64,000 nucleotides of DNA from Lysinibacillus sp. B2A1. Its GTDB lineage: Bacteria > Bacillota > Bacilli > Bacillales_A > Planococcaceae. Shown in pieces: positions 45,490 through 54,677 of the stretch (positions are counted from its first letter, which is position 1; every line of letters begins with the position of its first letter). The DNA lies in contig CP027224.1 in NCBI GenBank assembly GCA_002973635.1, positions 4,102,501 through 4,166,500 on the forward strand, read 5' to 3'. A program made the translations under genes and the position numbers. The notes below the pieces were generated by a model. That model saw only the letters and a list, made by a program, of their open reading frames with translations. It was not told where the DNA came from and did no database searches.

Positions 45490-46210
45490 TCTTTCCCCTT
45501 AGCCGAGCAATATGTATTACTACCTAAGCGAAGTTTTTCCTTAGCTAAGGGTCTTGCACTGGTACATGAGTGGAGTCTTCTCTTGGCCGAGCGATTCTCT
45601 TTGCTACCTGAGCGAAGTCTTCTCTTAGCTGAGCGATTTGTGCTAATACCTGAGCGGATTCTCTCCTTGGCTGAGCGATTTGTGCTAATACCTGAGCGGA
45701 TTCTCTCCTTGGCCGAGCGATTCTCTTTGTTACCTGAGCGAAGTCTTCACTTGGCTGAGCGGTTCGCACTGGTACATGAGCAGATCCTCTCCTTGGCCGA
45801 GCGATTCTCTTTGCTACCTGAGCGAAGTCTTCACTTGGCTGAGCGGTTCGCACTGGTACATGAGCGGATTTTCCCCTTGGCCGAGCAATTCTCTTCGTTA
45901 CCTGAGCGAAGTCTTCACTTGGCTGAGCGGTTCGCACTGGTACATGAGCGGATTTTCCCCTTGGCCGAGCAATTCTCTTCGTTACCTGAGCGAAGTCTTC
46001 ACTTGGCTGAGCGGTTCGCACTGGTACATGAGCGGATTTTCCCCTTGGCTGAGCGATTCTCTCTGCTACTTGAGCGAAATCTTCTCTTGGCTGAGCGGTT
46101 CGCACTTGTACATGAGCGGATTTTCCTCTTGGCTGAGCGATTCTCTTTGCTACCTGAGCGAAGTCTTCACTTTGCTGAGCGATTCATTCTGGTTCCTAAG
46201 CATCGACTTT
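45490..46210. repeat. Array 2: 34 perfectly phased 21-bp units (GAGCG core)
   Basis: The core GAGC(G/A), or a near form such as AAGC, recurs every 21 bp from 45505 to 46198 (33 steps of exactly 21 bp) with no insertion or deletion seen. Four unit types follow in order (ACATGAGCG, GGCCGAGCA, ACCTGAGCG, GGCTGAGCG) and form an 84-bp higher-order repeat; the ACATGAG type stands at 45778, 45862, 45946, 46030 and 46114. Long frames cross it on both strands, but the plus frame begins inside the proBA terminator and none has a ribosome binding site. The array fills the gap between proBA and the EamA gene. Confidence 0.95.
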
Positions 46211-46295
46211 CAAATGAAGTAAAAAAATGTAATCCTGCCCATCTTCATCAAAAGTTAACAACATCATTTATAAAAATTTAGAAAGAAGGTTATGT

Positions 46296-47204
46296 ATGAA
46301 CATTTCTGCGATAATAAAATTAACTGTTTCAATGGCACTCTTTGGCTCAATCGGATTTTTTACTGTTCATACTGGCGTGCCTGCGACCGAGCTAGTATTT
46401 ATCAGATGTATTTGCGCTACCCTCTTTCTAGGAGGACTATGGCTCATCACTGGTGGACATAAAACAGAGGTATGGGATAAAAATGAAATAGTACGAACAC
46501 TTATTTGTGGCGTCTTTATCGTCTTAAATTGGGTATTTTTGTTTAAGGCCTTTGAGGAAATGTCGATTTCCATTGTGATTTCTATCTATAATTTAGCACC
46601 CATTTTTGTTTTAATTTTTGGCGCATTATTTTTAAAAGAAAAAATGACAATCCAGGCACTCCTTGCAACAATCACTTGTTTTATAGGAAGCATGTTTATT
46701 ATCGGCTTAAATAATTTTTTGTCACTCTCTGAGTTTATGAAATCAGGCTTTATTTGGGCATTACTGTCTGCTGTATTTTACTCGTTTACAATGCTAACAA
46801 GTAAAACGATTACAAAGCTTAGTTCCTATGCATTAACCTATATTCAAACAACAGTTGGAATTATCATTCTCCTACCATTTATAGATTTTTCACTATTTGA
46901 AGGATTAACGTCAACCAATTGGCTATATATTTTAGGGACAGGCTTTATTCACACAGGCTTTGTTTACTATTTATTCTTTGATAGCATTCGTAGTCTCTCT
47001 ACAATTCTAGTTTCTGTTTTAGTATTTGTAGACCCAGTAGTGGCCATCTTGCTCGATATGTTGTTGCTTGATTTTATGCCAAGCCTTATGCAAACAATGG
47101 GGATATTATTGATTTTCGGGGGTATTTTTTATACCATCTATGTACCAAAGAAAAACGTGTGTCTCATACTTCGACTTAAACCAAATAGAGGAGGTTTTTC
47201 ATGA
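46296..47204 (+). CDS. EamA/DMT-family transporter
   Basis: 302 residues, ten predicted helices in two EamA halves: SMALFGSIGFFTVHTGVPATELVFIR, GALFLKEKMTIQALLATI near 110, then LSAVFYSFTMLTSK and DPVVAILLDMLLLDFMPSLMQ in the second half. Substrate unknown; nucleosides, amino acids or sugars are possible. Its stop overlaps the start of the sugar kinase gene (ATGA), so they form one coupled unit, which hints that the substrate might be a sugar or nucleoside (inference). GAAGG precedes ATG 46296, and array 2 ends about 85 bp upstream. Confidence 0.88.
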   Translation: MNISAIIKLTVSMALFGSIGFFTVHTGVPATELVFIRCICATLFLGGLWLITGGHKTEVWDKNEIVRTLICGVFIVLNWVFLFKAFEEMSISIVISIYNLAPIFVLIFGALFLKEKMTIQALLATITCFIGSMFIIGLNNFLSLSEFMKSGFIWALLSAVFYSFTMLTSKTITKLSSYALTYIQTTVGIIILLPFIDFSLFEGLTSTNWLYILGTGFIHTGFVYYLFFDSIRSLSTILVSVLVFVDPVVAILLDMLLLDFMPSLMQTMGILLIFGGIFYTIYVPKKNVCLILRLKPNRGGFS

Positions 47205-48175
47205 GTAAGCTTTATACGATTGGTGAATTATTAATAGATTTTACACCTACTGAACACTTTAATTTCCATGCTGAAGTTGAACACTTTGCTAAAAATGCAG
47301 GTGGTGCTCCTGCCAATGTTGCAGCTGCTTGTGCAAAACTGGGACAAGAGGCCGCCCTCCTCACGCAAGTCGGCCAAGATACCTTTGGAGATTTTCTTGT
47401 GGACACGTTAAAACAGGCTGGTGTCGATACAAACTACATTATGCAAACTAATGAGGGTGAAACAAGTCTAGCCTTTGTATCACTGGCGAAAGATGGAAGC
47501 CGCGATTTTTTATTTTATCGACGTCATGCAGCAGATTTGCTTTACAGTAAAGAGCAGCTTCCAGCTAATCTATTAACAGCAAAGGATATTCTTCATTTTT
47601 GTTCAATTAATTTAGTGGAAAGCCCTATGAAAGAGGCACACATAACCTTAATAGAGCAGGCACATCAAGCAGAATGTCTTGTGTCATTTGATTCCAATGT
47701 CCGTTTACCATTATGGCATGATGACAAGGCATGTCGTCAAACCATTTTGGAATTTATCCCAAAAGCTCATATTGTAAAGCTATCCGAAGAGGAGCTTTTG
47801 TTTTTAACAGCGATTACGGACGAAGAAAAGGCAGTTCACACATTATTTCAAGGAAAAGTACAAGTCCTGATAATTACTCGTGGAGCAGAGGGTGCAAGTC
47901 TTTTTACTAGAAAGCTACATGTCAGAGTGCCAGCTGACATGGTCCACACGATTGATACTACTGGAGCGGGTGATGCCTTTATTGGCGCTGTCTTAAGCAT
48001 TTTTCTTAACCAACAGATAACAGTTGGAAAACTAATCGATTTTTGTGAGCAGTATGCCGTACCTCTTCTGACATTCGCTAATCGTTATGCTGGAGCCTCA
48101 ACTGAAAAGTATGGTGCTATCGCTTCTTATCTAACAAAGCATGAACTGTCATTTGACTATGATACTTTCTTTTAA
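47201..48175 (+). CDS. PfkB-family carbohydrate kinase (fructokinase-like)
   Basis: 324 residues. PfkB marks: GELLIDFTP near 8, AGGAPANVAAACAKLG near 34 (first signature), and DTTGAGDAFIGAVLS near 255 (second signature with catalytic Asp). The sequence resembles bacterial fructokinases that phosphorylate fructose at O-6. Coupled to the EamA transporter by a 4-nt overlap and followed by a terminator. Confidence 0.9.
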   Translation: MSKLYTIGELLIDFTPTEHFNFHAEVEHFAKNAGGAPANVAAACAKLGQEAALLTQVGQDTFGDFLVDTLKQAGVDTNYIMQTNEGETSLAFVSLAKDGSRDFLFYRRHAADLLYSKEQLPANLLTAKDILHFCSINLVESPMKEAHITLIEQAHQAECLVSFDSNVRLPLWHDDKACRQTILEFIPKAHIVKLSEEELLFLTAITDEEKAVHTLFQGKVQVLIITRGAEGASLFTRKLHVRVPADMVHTIDTTGAGDAFIGAVLSIFLNQQITVGKLIDFCEQYAVPLLTFANRYAGASTEKYGAIASYLTKHELSFDYDTFF

Positions 48176-48220
48176 TTTATTTCAAGAATATGTAACCCTC
48201 GTTTAATGCACTACCACTGA

Positions 48221-48267
48221 AAAGCGCAAGAAATCAATTTTAGAAAGGCTGATTTCTCGCGCTTTTT
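48221..48267 (+). terminator. Terminator after the sugar kinase gene
   Basis: 16-bp arms (48221-48236 and 48250-48265) with one mismatch and a T run. Confidence 0.85.
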
Positions 48268-48284
48268 AAGGTTTTGACTAGCCT

Positions 48285-48983
48285 CTACTTTTCACTAATA
48301 AAATGTTGTATGTCATCTGATAAAATGGCCGTTTCTGACGGATACCAAAAATATGTATTACCATCATAGTGAACACTGTATTTATAGGTTATGGGTTCAT
48401 CCGTATATAAGATGATCTGATAGCTTATTGGATCTCCAGTGCTTGTATTCGGTTGAAATGCTGGAGCCTCTTTACTGTTCGAAAGGATTTCTAAGAAGTT
48501 CTCAATTCCAGCTTTATCCTCAATAGTAGCTATCTGCTGATTACCTGCCGGTGTTGCTGATTTATATATTTCTATCTTTTTAACTTGTTCTAATGAAACA
48601 TCATCAAAGTGCCATTTATACTTTGAATTATCCATTGCAAAATAGATCCGATAACCATTTATAGCAGCTTCGTCCTTGACAGCGATGATATTGTCTTTCC
48701 CTTTAATGGAGTAAAGTTTAGTCCCTTTCTCATGAAACGCAGCATCTCCATCTTTTAATTGATAGGATGGATTTGAAACATTATCTGCTACTTTAAAGCG
48801 AACTTCCCCTATTTCTTTTTCTATAAATGATGCATCGGCTATTTCACTATTGTGAACACCATTATATTCCTGACCATTCCATTGAATAAAATCTACCCAA
48901 TCAATTACTGCTTGACCGCCCATAAAAGGTTGACATCCTGCTAAGTATATTAAGAGAAAACTAAGCATTATCCATTTTTTCAT
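48285..48983 (-). CDS. Lipoprotein of unknown function
   Basis: About 232 residues. Signal peptide of the lipoprotein type: MKKWIMLSFLLIYLAGC, with the lipobox Cys at residue 17. The mature part is beta-rich, with EVRFKVADNVSNPSYQLKDGDAAF near 60 and VHYDGNTYFWYPS near the C-terminus. ATG 48983 is chosen; GGGGTG lies 6 nt upstream. Expected on the outer face of the membrane. No family recognised. A typical Bacillales secreted lipoprotein that stands alone. Confidence 0.8.
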   Translation of the reverse strand: MKKWIMLSFLLIYLAGCQPFMGGQAVIDWVDFIQWNGQEYNGVHNSEIADASFIEKEIGEVRFKVADNVSNPSYQLKDGDAAFHEKGTKLYSIKGKDNIIAVKDEAAINGYRIYFAMDNSKYKWHFDDVSLEQVKKIEIYKSATPAGNQQIATIEDKAGIENFLEILSNSKEAPAFQPNTSTGDPISYQIILYTDEPITYKYSVHYDGNTYFWYPSETAILSDDIQHFISEK

Positions 48984-49193
48984 CACCATCACCCCTTTAG
49001 AATATAGCAAGAAGTTGGAATAAGTGCACCACCATCCGTAAAATATGGAGGTTGTTTCTTTATGAGATTCTAAGAAGGTCTGGATTGTCAATTACTCGTA
49101 ACTTCAATGCCTCAGCTTTTAACTTACATCTTCATTTGAGCATGCTCAGATACCACCTAACATTATCAACATTTTACCTTTATTCCTTTTTGA

Positions 49194-50156
49194 TTATTTT
49201 TGAATGCTTGAATAGCTTTCGACATCTGCCAATTTTTTAGCGGCCTTTACACCCGTAAGTATCGCTTCCTCCATCACTTTTGTTGCTAAGTGACCTATAT
49301 AATCAACTGGATAGGCTCTAGTTCCTGTACCTAGTACAAAAATCGTATCACCATCCAGCATGGTATGAACAGGATATATTGTCCGTGCAAGAGCATTTTG
49401 AGTGAGCTGTGCAATTTTTTTTGCCTCTGCTTTCGTAAGCTTGGCATTTACTGCAACTACACCAATAGTCGTGTTTGTACCAGACAATGCTTCTGATTGC
49501 ACATGCTCCTCTAAATAAGCACAACAATCAATCCATTCTGCTGTATCCTTATTCCATGCACCTGCTAGCGTTTTTCTAGTAAAAGGATCTTTTACATCTC
49601 CAACAGCATTGACAGCAACAATGGCACCAACCACTAGATCGCCTTTGCCAGCGATCGAAGCACTACCTAGTCCTCCCTTCATGCAAAACTGAGGACCTGC
49701 TAATTTCCCAACAGTAGCACCATACCCAGCACCTGTATTGCCATTTAAAAATAATCCCACTCTGGCATTTTTAGCGGCTTCATAGCCCATTGCAGCAGTA
49801 GGTCTTGTTTTGGGATTACCTATAAACAAATCAAATAGTACAGCACTTGGAACAATTGGTACTTTGGCAATTCCTGTATCCACACCAATATCCTGTTCCT
49901 CTAGAAATTGCATAATTCCAGTCGCTGCATCCAGTCCAAATGCACTACCTCCAGATAAGCTAATAGCATGTACACGATCAATTTCATTGATTGGATCCAA
50001 TGCATCTGTTTCACGAGTGCCTGGAGCAGAGCCTCTTACATCAACACCACAAACTGCACCATTCTCTACTAAAATAGCTGTACAGCCTGTTATACCTTCC
50101 TTATTTTCCGAATGTCCCACCTTTACGCCAGGTACATCTGTAATATTTCCTAACAT
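49194..50156 (-). CDS. P1 family peptidase (DmpA-type aminopeptidase)
   Basis: About 320 residues. DmpA/P1 marks: ITDVPGVKVGHSE at the N-terminus, GVDVRGSAPGTRETD near 40, HAISLSGGSAFGLDAATG near 65, NTGAGYGATVGK near 145, and SGTNTTIGVVAVNAKL near 235, where autocleavage before Ser/Thr frees the nucleophile. Such enzymes remove N-terminal residues, including D- and beta-amino acids. ATG 50156 follows GAGGTG at 7 nt. Confidence 0.9.
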   Translation of the reverse strand: MLGNITDVPGVKVGHSENKEGITGCTAILVENGAVCGVDVRGSAPGTRETDALDPINEIDRVHAISLSGGSAFGLDAATGIMQFLEEQDIGVDTGIAKVPIVPSAVLFDLFIGNPKTRPTAAMGYEAAKNARVGLFLNGNTGAGYGATVGKLAGPQFCMKGGLGSASIAGKGDLVVGAIVAVNAVGDVKDPFTRKTLAGAWNKDTAEWIDCCAYLEEHVQSEALSGTNTTIGVVAVNAKLTKAEAKKIAQLTQNALARTIYPVHTMLDGDTIFVLGTGTRAYPVDYIGHLATKVMEEAILTGVKAAKKLADVESYSSIQK

Positions 50157-50171
50157 GGATAGACACCTCAA

Positions 50172-50573
50172 CTTTGAATAGATTAAATATTCTAATTATT
50201 TTATATAAAAACAAGTACACGTTGTTATTTTCCAATACACCCCCTTTCGCATTTTCACGGAAGATAATTAAGGAAATCATCATTTACTAGAAGTTCCAGC
50301 AGATTAATAGCATTCATTTCTATAACTTTACTAATATCACATAAAATCCTTTTCATATTTCCAGTTCATTCAATGGTATCATACAACCTTGCTGTAGTTA
50401 CTAATCTGAGCTCAAGGAAAATAGTTGTTTCGATTTATGAACCGTGCCAGCGATGTACACTCCAATTGAGAGATGTCTCACCTTTTTTGGTTATAACCTC
50501 TTTTAGAGCTTTTCTCTCTCTTTTTTGAGCATCTACTCGTTTCGAACAGGTCAAACTTTTCCCCAAAGGAAAA
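50172..50573. other. Intergenic region, no gene seen
   Basis: About 400 bp between the P1 peptidase start and the cvfC terminator. A lone pair of GAGC cores 21 bp apart (50506 and 50527) recalls the arrays but is not extended. Nothing else structured is evident. Confidence 0.5.
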
Positions 50574-50622
50574 ACCAACACCATATTTAAACAACAGTAG
50601 TTCAAAGAGATGCTGGTTTATA
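50574..50622 (-). terminator. Probable terminator after cvfC
   Basis: AACCAGCA / TGTTGGTT arms with wobble pairs and a loop of about 30 nt, just past the cvfC stop on the minus strand. Confidence 0.5.
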
Positions 50623-50625
50623 TTA

Positions 50626-51753
50626 TTATTGTTGACGAGATTCGGTCATTTGCTTCCACACAGAGCCTTTTGCTTCCTCGCCCTGTTCAATTCGTGCAAT
50701 CGCCATTTTTACTTGTAGCTTTACCTCAAATTCTTTATCGTCTTCTGCAGCCTCTAATGAAGGTAATGATTGCTCAGTACCTACCTCATATAAATACATG
50801 GCTGCCCGCCAGCGTACAAGCTTGTTTTTATCTTGTAAGGCAAGCTGCATAGCGTTCTCAAATTCCACAAACCCCAGGTCACTCATACAATCTCCTGCTG
50901 TTCGGCGTACAGCTGCACTTTTATCCTGTAATGCCTTTTCCAAATACGGCACAACCGACACATCTTCAATCATACCTAAATAAACAGTAGCCAGTCGTCG
51001 AATTGACATTTGCTCGTCCTGTAAAGCTACATCTAATAGAGGTAAGTCATTGAGCTCTGGATCTGCCATTTGGTCTAGCAGTTGGAAACGTTTCTCCCAT
51101 TCTGGTTGCATAAACTGCTCAACCGTTATTTTTAGCTTGTCGGGTTTTATAGCTGTTTTTTCATCATCATTAATGACTGCAGCAATTTCTTCTACACGTT
51201 CTGCTGAATAAGTGACATCGATCTCTTGCTTGACCGCTTCTGCAATTTCCTCAAGTTCACCATAACGCACGCCATAGTCAATCCACTTACGTTGGAAGAT
51301 ATAATTTTCATCGTCTGCAGTCTCAATAATTTTATTGAAAGCTTCCACAAAGCGTTCACCACAGCTTACACGGTGCTCTCGTTGATTATCAAATACCTTT
51401 ACTTGTAGTGGCACCTGCTTATAAAACTGGACATGGACGTAAACTTCACCATAAAATTCATTAGCAGCATGTATTTCATTTTCTTCCTGTACACTATCTT
51501 CGCCTAAAACTTGACGAATGCTTGCTAAAATACCTTCCCATGCATATTTCGCATTACGTTCGACTGCAAAAAAATCAGCTACATGATAAACACCCTTGAC
51601 CCCTTCGATTGCCAAAATTGCTGCTGCTTCACCAGTTGCTTCATTTTTATTATCTTTTGTAAAATTATAGCTTTTTCCAAATGGTAATTCTGTGTCCACG
51701 ACAATCTTCATTGAATTAGGGCTTGGTGTCGGTTCAATTGTTATAATCTTCAT
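50626..51753 (-). CDS. cvfC: Conserved virulence factor C (CvfC) family protein
   Basis: About 375 residues. The first 80 residues (IEPTPSPNSMKIVVD, then AILAIEGVKGVYHVADFFAVER) look like the NifU/Nfu N-terminal domain. The C-terminal 140 residues are HEAT-like repeats (DEQMSIRRLATVYLGMI, DKSAAVRRTAGDCMSDLG, DKNKLVRWRAAMYLYEVG). CvfC was named in S. aureus, where it affects virulence; its biochemical role is unknown. ATG 51753 has AGGAG 9 nt upstream. It follows the ABC-F gene by 13 nt and is co-transcribed with it. Confidence 0.88.
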   Translation of the reverse strand: MKIITIEPTPSPNSMKIVVDTELPFGKSYNFTKDNKNEATGEAAAILAIEGVKGVYHVADFFAVERNAKYAWEGILASIRQVLGEDSVQEENEIHAANEFYGEVYVHVQFYKQVPLQVKVFDNQREHRVSCGERFVEAFNKIIETADDENYIFQRKWIDYGVRYGELEEIAEAVKQEIDVTYSAERVEEIAAVINDDEKTAIKPDKLKITVEQFMQPEWEKRFQLLDQMADPELNDLPLLDVALQDEQMSIRRLATVYLGMIEDVSVVPYLEKALQDKSAAVRRTAGDCMSDLGFVEFENAMQLALQDKNKLVRWRAAMYLYEVGTEQSLPSLEAAEDDKEFEVKLQVKMAIARIEQGEEAKGSVWKQMTESRQQ

Positions 51754-51766
51754 GTCTAATCGCTCC

Positions 51767-53653
51767 TTATCCATTCACAATTTCTTCTAAATAAGACCAT
51801 CTTTCAATCAAATATTCATACTGGGCATTAAGCTCTTCCAGCTTTGCCGTTAATTCCTGTAGCATTGTAAAATCTGAGCCAGCATTAGCAATTCCTTCTT
51901 CAGCCACCATAATGGCAGTCTCTGTTTTTTCAATATCGTCTGAAATCGTTTCCCACTCTTTTTGCTCTTTAAAGGATAGCTTCTTCTTGTCCGATTTTGG
52001 CTTTTCCGTTTTTGTTTTTTCCGCTTTTGGTGCCTCTACTTTTACAGTAGCCTCCTGCTCACGTTTTACCAAATACTCACTGTAAAGATCCAGCGTCTCC
52101 TCTACCTGACCCTGTCCATCTAATATCCATAGCTTTTTCGCAATTCGGTCTAGGAAGAAGCGGTCATGAGAAATCGTGATAACAACACCAGGGAAATGTT
52201 CGATAAAATCTTCCAGCACACCCAATGTTTCAATATCCAAATCATTGGTAGGTTCGTCTAGTAATAGAACATTCGGCTGCTCCATTAATAAACGTAATAA
52301 ATGGAGGCGTTTACGTTCCCCACCAGATAATTTACCGATTGGTGTTCCATGTCCATGCAACGGAAACAAGAATCGTTCAAGCATTTGAGCAGCAGAGTAT
52401 CGTACCCCCTCTGCATCTGTAATATCGTTAGAGGCCTCACGAATATATTCAATCATGCGCTCATTTTCATTCATTTTCGGTAAAGTCTGCTTGAAATGTG
52501 CTAGTTTTACTGTTGAGCCAACAAGAATTTCACCTATATCTGGTGTCAGCTCTCCTGCTAGCATGTTCAATAAAGTGGATTTCCCTACTCCATTCGCACC
52601 AATAATACCGATACGATCACCCTGCTGGAGTATAAATGAAAAATCTTCAAGAATCTTTTGCTGTCCAAATGCCTTTGAAATATTTTCAGCCTCTAATACT
52701 TTACGACCAAGTCGTGTAGTAGCAAGCCCCATCTCTAACGAAACATCCTCTGTTTTACGCTCTAGGTTTTCTTCAAGCTGCTCAAAACGCTGAATACGTG
52801 CCTTTTGTTTTGTTGAACGTGCTTTTGCGCCACGACGAATCCATTTTAATTCTGAACGATAGCGATTGCGGTCTTTTTGGGCAGAGGCTGCTCTCATTTC
52901 TTCTCGGATAGCACGTCCCTCTAAATAATCCCCATAATTCCCTGTATGACGATACAACGTTTGATTAGCTAGCTCGTAAATATGCGTTGATAATTCATCT
53001 AAAAAATAACGATCATGGGTAATAAAGATAACGGCCCCTTTTAATCGTAAAACCATTTCTTGTAACCATTCCGTTGATTGTACATCTAAATGGTTGGTAG
53101 GCTCATCCAATAAATAAAGATCTGCAGGCTCAATTAACACCTTCGCTAAAGCTACCCGTTTTTGCTGACCACCTGATAATGTTAATACCTCTTTATCGAA
53201 TGTCTCAATGCCCAGCTTCGTTAGAGCTGTTTTCGCCAGTGCATTGACATCCCATGCCTGCTCTTCATCCATACGCTGCTGTAAGCTAAACAGTGTTTTT
53301 TGCAGGCTTTCCGAGTTAGGATTTGAAGCAAGCGCCGCTACTATTTCCTCATATTCACGATTCAACTTTAAAATTGGAGAATCGCCTGCAAACACAGCCT
53401 GTAAAACTGTTTCCCCGCTTGTAAATGTTGGCTCCTGTGGCAAATAAGCAATTCGATATTTATTAGGTCTGTCCACATTCATCGAATCCGCTTCAATCTG
53501 CCCAGCTATTATGGACAATAAAGTGGATTTTCCCGTTCCATTAATACCGATTAAACCAGTACGCTCTCCCTCATAGATTGTAAATTCAATATTTTGAAAG
53601 AGCGTTTTATCGCCCACCGTTTTTGTTAAATTTTGTACAATTAAATGACTCAT
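51767..53653 (-). CDS. ABC-F family ATPase, YfmR type
   Basis: 628 residues with two ATP-binding domains: Walker A GINGTGKST near 36 and GANGVGKST near 350; signatures LSGGQQKRVALAK near 158 and LSGGERKRLHLLR near 442; Walker B LLDEPTNHLD and LLDEPTNDLD. The linker after the first domain (RRGAKARSTKQKARIQRF) and a C-terminal coiled coil (from about 560) mark the YfmR/Uup branch. These soluble proteins act on stalled ribosomes rather than in transport. Forms an operon with cvfC. Confidence 0.92.
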   Translation of the reverse strand: MSHLIVQNLTKTVGDKTLFQNIEFTIYEGERTGLIGINGTGKSTLLSIIAGQIEADSMNVDRPNKYRIAYLPQEPTFTSGETVLQAVFAGDSPILKLNREYEEIVAALASNPNSESLQKTLFSLQQRMDEEQAWDVNALAKTALTKLGIETFDKEVLTLSGGQQKRVALAKVLIEPADLYLLDEPTNHLDVQSTEWLQEMVLRLKGAVIFITHDRYFLDELSTHIYELANQTLYRHTGNYGDYLEGRAIREEMRAASAQKDRNRYRSELKWIRRGAKARSTKQKARIQRFEQLEENLERKTEDVSLEMGLATTRLGRKVLEAENISKAFGQQKILEDFSFILQQGDRIGIIGANGVGKSTLLNMLAGELTPDIGEILVGSTVKLAHFKQTLPKMNENERMIEYIREASNDITDAEGVRYSAAQMLERFLFPLHGHGTPIGKLSGGERKRLHLLRLLMEQPNVLLLDEPTNDLDIETLGVLEDFIEHFPGVVITISHDRFFLDRIAKKLWILDGQGQVEETLDLYSEYLVKREQEATVKVEAPKAEKTKTEKPKSDKKKLSFKEQKEWETISDDIEKTETAIMVAEEGIANAGSDFTMLQELTAKLEELNAQYEYLIERWSYLEEIVNG

Positions 53654-54053
53654 TCCACTTTTCCATCTCTTTCACACTTAATATGTAGTCTTATTATTGA
53701 TATCCATTATTAATCATAACACCAAACGACTGGTAAACAAAGAACAACAAACCGAACGGTATAGGTCTAACATGAACGTGCTTAGCGTTGTCGAATTTCT
53801 TTTATAAAATTTTAGGGACGCTAGTGGTGGATTTCTTTCTACGAATCATCCTCTATAATCATTACATGGGACTGTACAAAATTTTGAAAACAACTTAATC
53901 AAGACTATATGTAATAAATAAAGCATAGGTGTGCAATTTTAATGCGACACCTATGCCTTATGGGGTTTCCATTGCCTGTAACGTGAAGATTGATTACAAG
54001 CAATAGGAGAGCTTGTTTTTTCATTAGGAATAAACAACTATTTCAGCTTCACT
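53654..54053. other. Intergenic region with one hairpin
   Basis: Apart from the hairpin at 53917-53956, this stretch contains no gene or repeat that I can support. Confidence 0.5.
53917..53956 (-). terminator. Probable terminator downstream of the HD hydrolase gene
   Basis: 10-bp perfect arms (53923-53932 and 53947-53956) followed on the minus strand by TTTATTTATT. It lies about 100 nt past the HD gene stop. Confidence 0.55.
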
Positions 54054-54677
54054 TTATTGACCAATTTCCTTTTGTAACTGCTGTAAAAAGCCTTCCATAA
54101 ACTGATGGCGTTCATTAGCCATTTGCTTGCCCTTATCGGTTGTCATTAAATCCTTTAAGAATAAAAGCTTCTCGTAGAAATGTGTGACTGAGGATGTATT
54201 TTTAGTACGATATTCCTCCTCCGTCATATTTGATCGTGCTTGCTCTGTTGTATCATATAGTTTCCGACCCTTCGCACCTCCATAAGCAAATGTGCGTGCG
54301 ATTCCAATGGCTCCAATAGCATCTAAGCGATCTGCATCTCGTACTATTTTTGCCTCAATAGAAGTTGCTTCAAGCTCATTGCCCCCATTAAATGATACTT
54401 GAGCAATACAATCTCGAATATGCTGCTTTTTATCTTCACTTAATGTTAACTCTGCAATTAGCTGATTTTCTTGCTCTTTACTATTGGTATACTTTTTATC
54501 ACTTACATCATGCAGCAGCACAGCAATTTTTACGACTTCCGCATCTGCTGTTGGCTCACTATGTAAAATGTCCACTGCATTTTGGTAAACACGTTCAATA
54601 TGCTGAAAATCATGGCTGGCATCAAACTGCTCATAAATGCCTCGTACTTTATCCATTAAATCATTCATGTTCTTCAT
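54054..54677 (-). CDS. HD-domain phosphohydrolase
   Basis: 207 residues. HD motif residues: H in ASHDFQHIERV near 22-26, HD pair in VLLHDVSDKKY near 52, and D in IVRDADRLDAIGAIG near 113. The pattern resembles the YedJ/YpgQ group, which splits nucleotides or pyrophosphate in vitro. Cytoplasmic. Single gene on the minus strand. Confidence 0.88.
   Translation of the reverse strand: MKNMNDLMDKVRGIYEQFDASHDFQHIERVYQNAVDILHSEPTADAEVVKIAVLLHDVSDKKYTNSKEQENQLIAELTLSEDKKQHIRDCIAQVSFNGGNELEATSIEAKIVRDADRLDAIGAIGIARTFAYGGAKGRKLYDTTEQARSNMTEEEYRTKNTSSVTHFYEKLLFLKDLMTTDKGKQMANERHQFMEGFLQQLQKEIGQ

Noticed and set aside
28605..46210. Arrays considered as CRISPR
   Set aside because: Units are contiguous with no unique spacers, unit length is only 20-21 bp, and no cas genes are present.
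45442..46281. 279-codon plus-strand frame and 186-codon minus-strand frame across array 2
   Set aside because: They exist because the unit is 21 bp. The plus frame begins inside the proBA terminator, neither has a ribosome binding site, and the composition is only that of the repeat.
53917..53956. Hairpin as a small RNA gene
   Set aside because: Position and T-rich tail fit a terminator for the minus-strand HD gene; no promoter was seen for an RNA.
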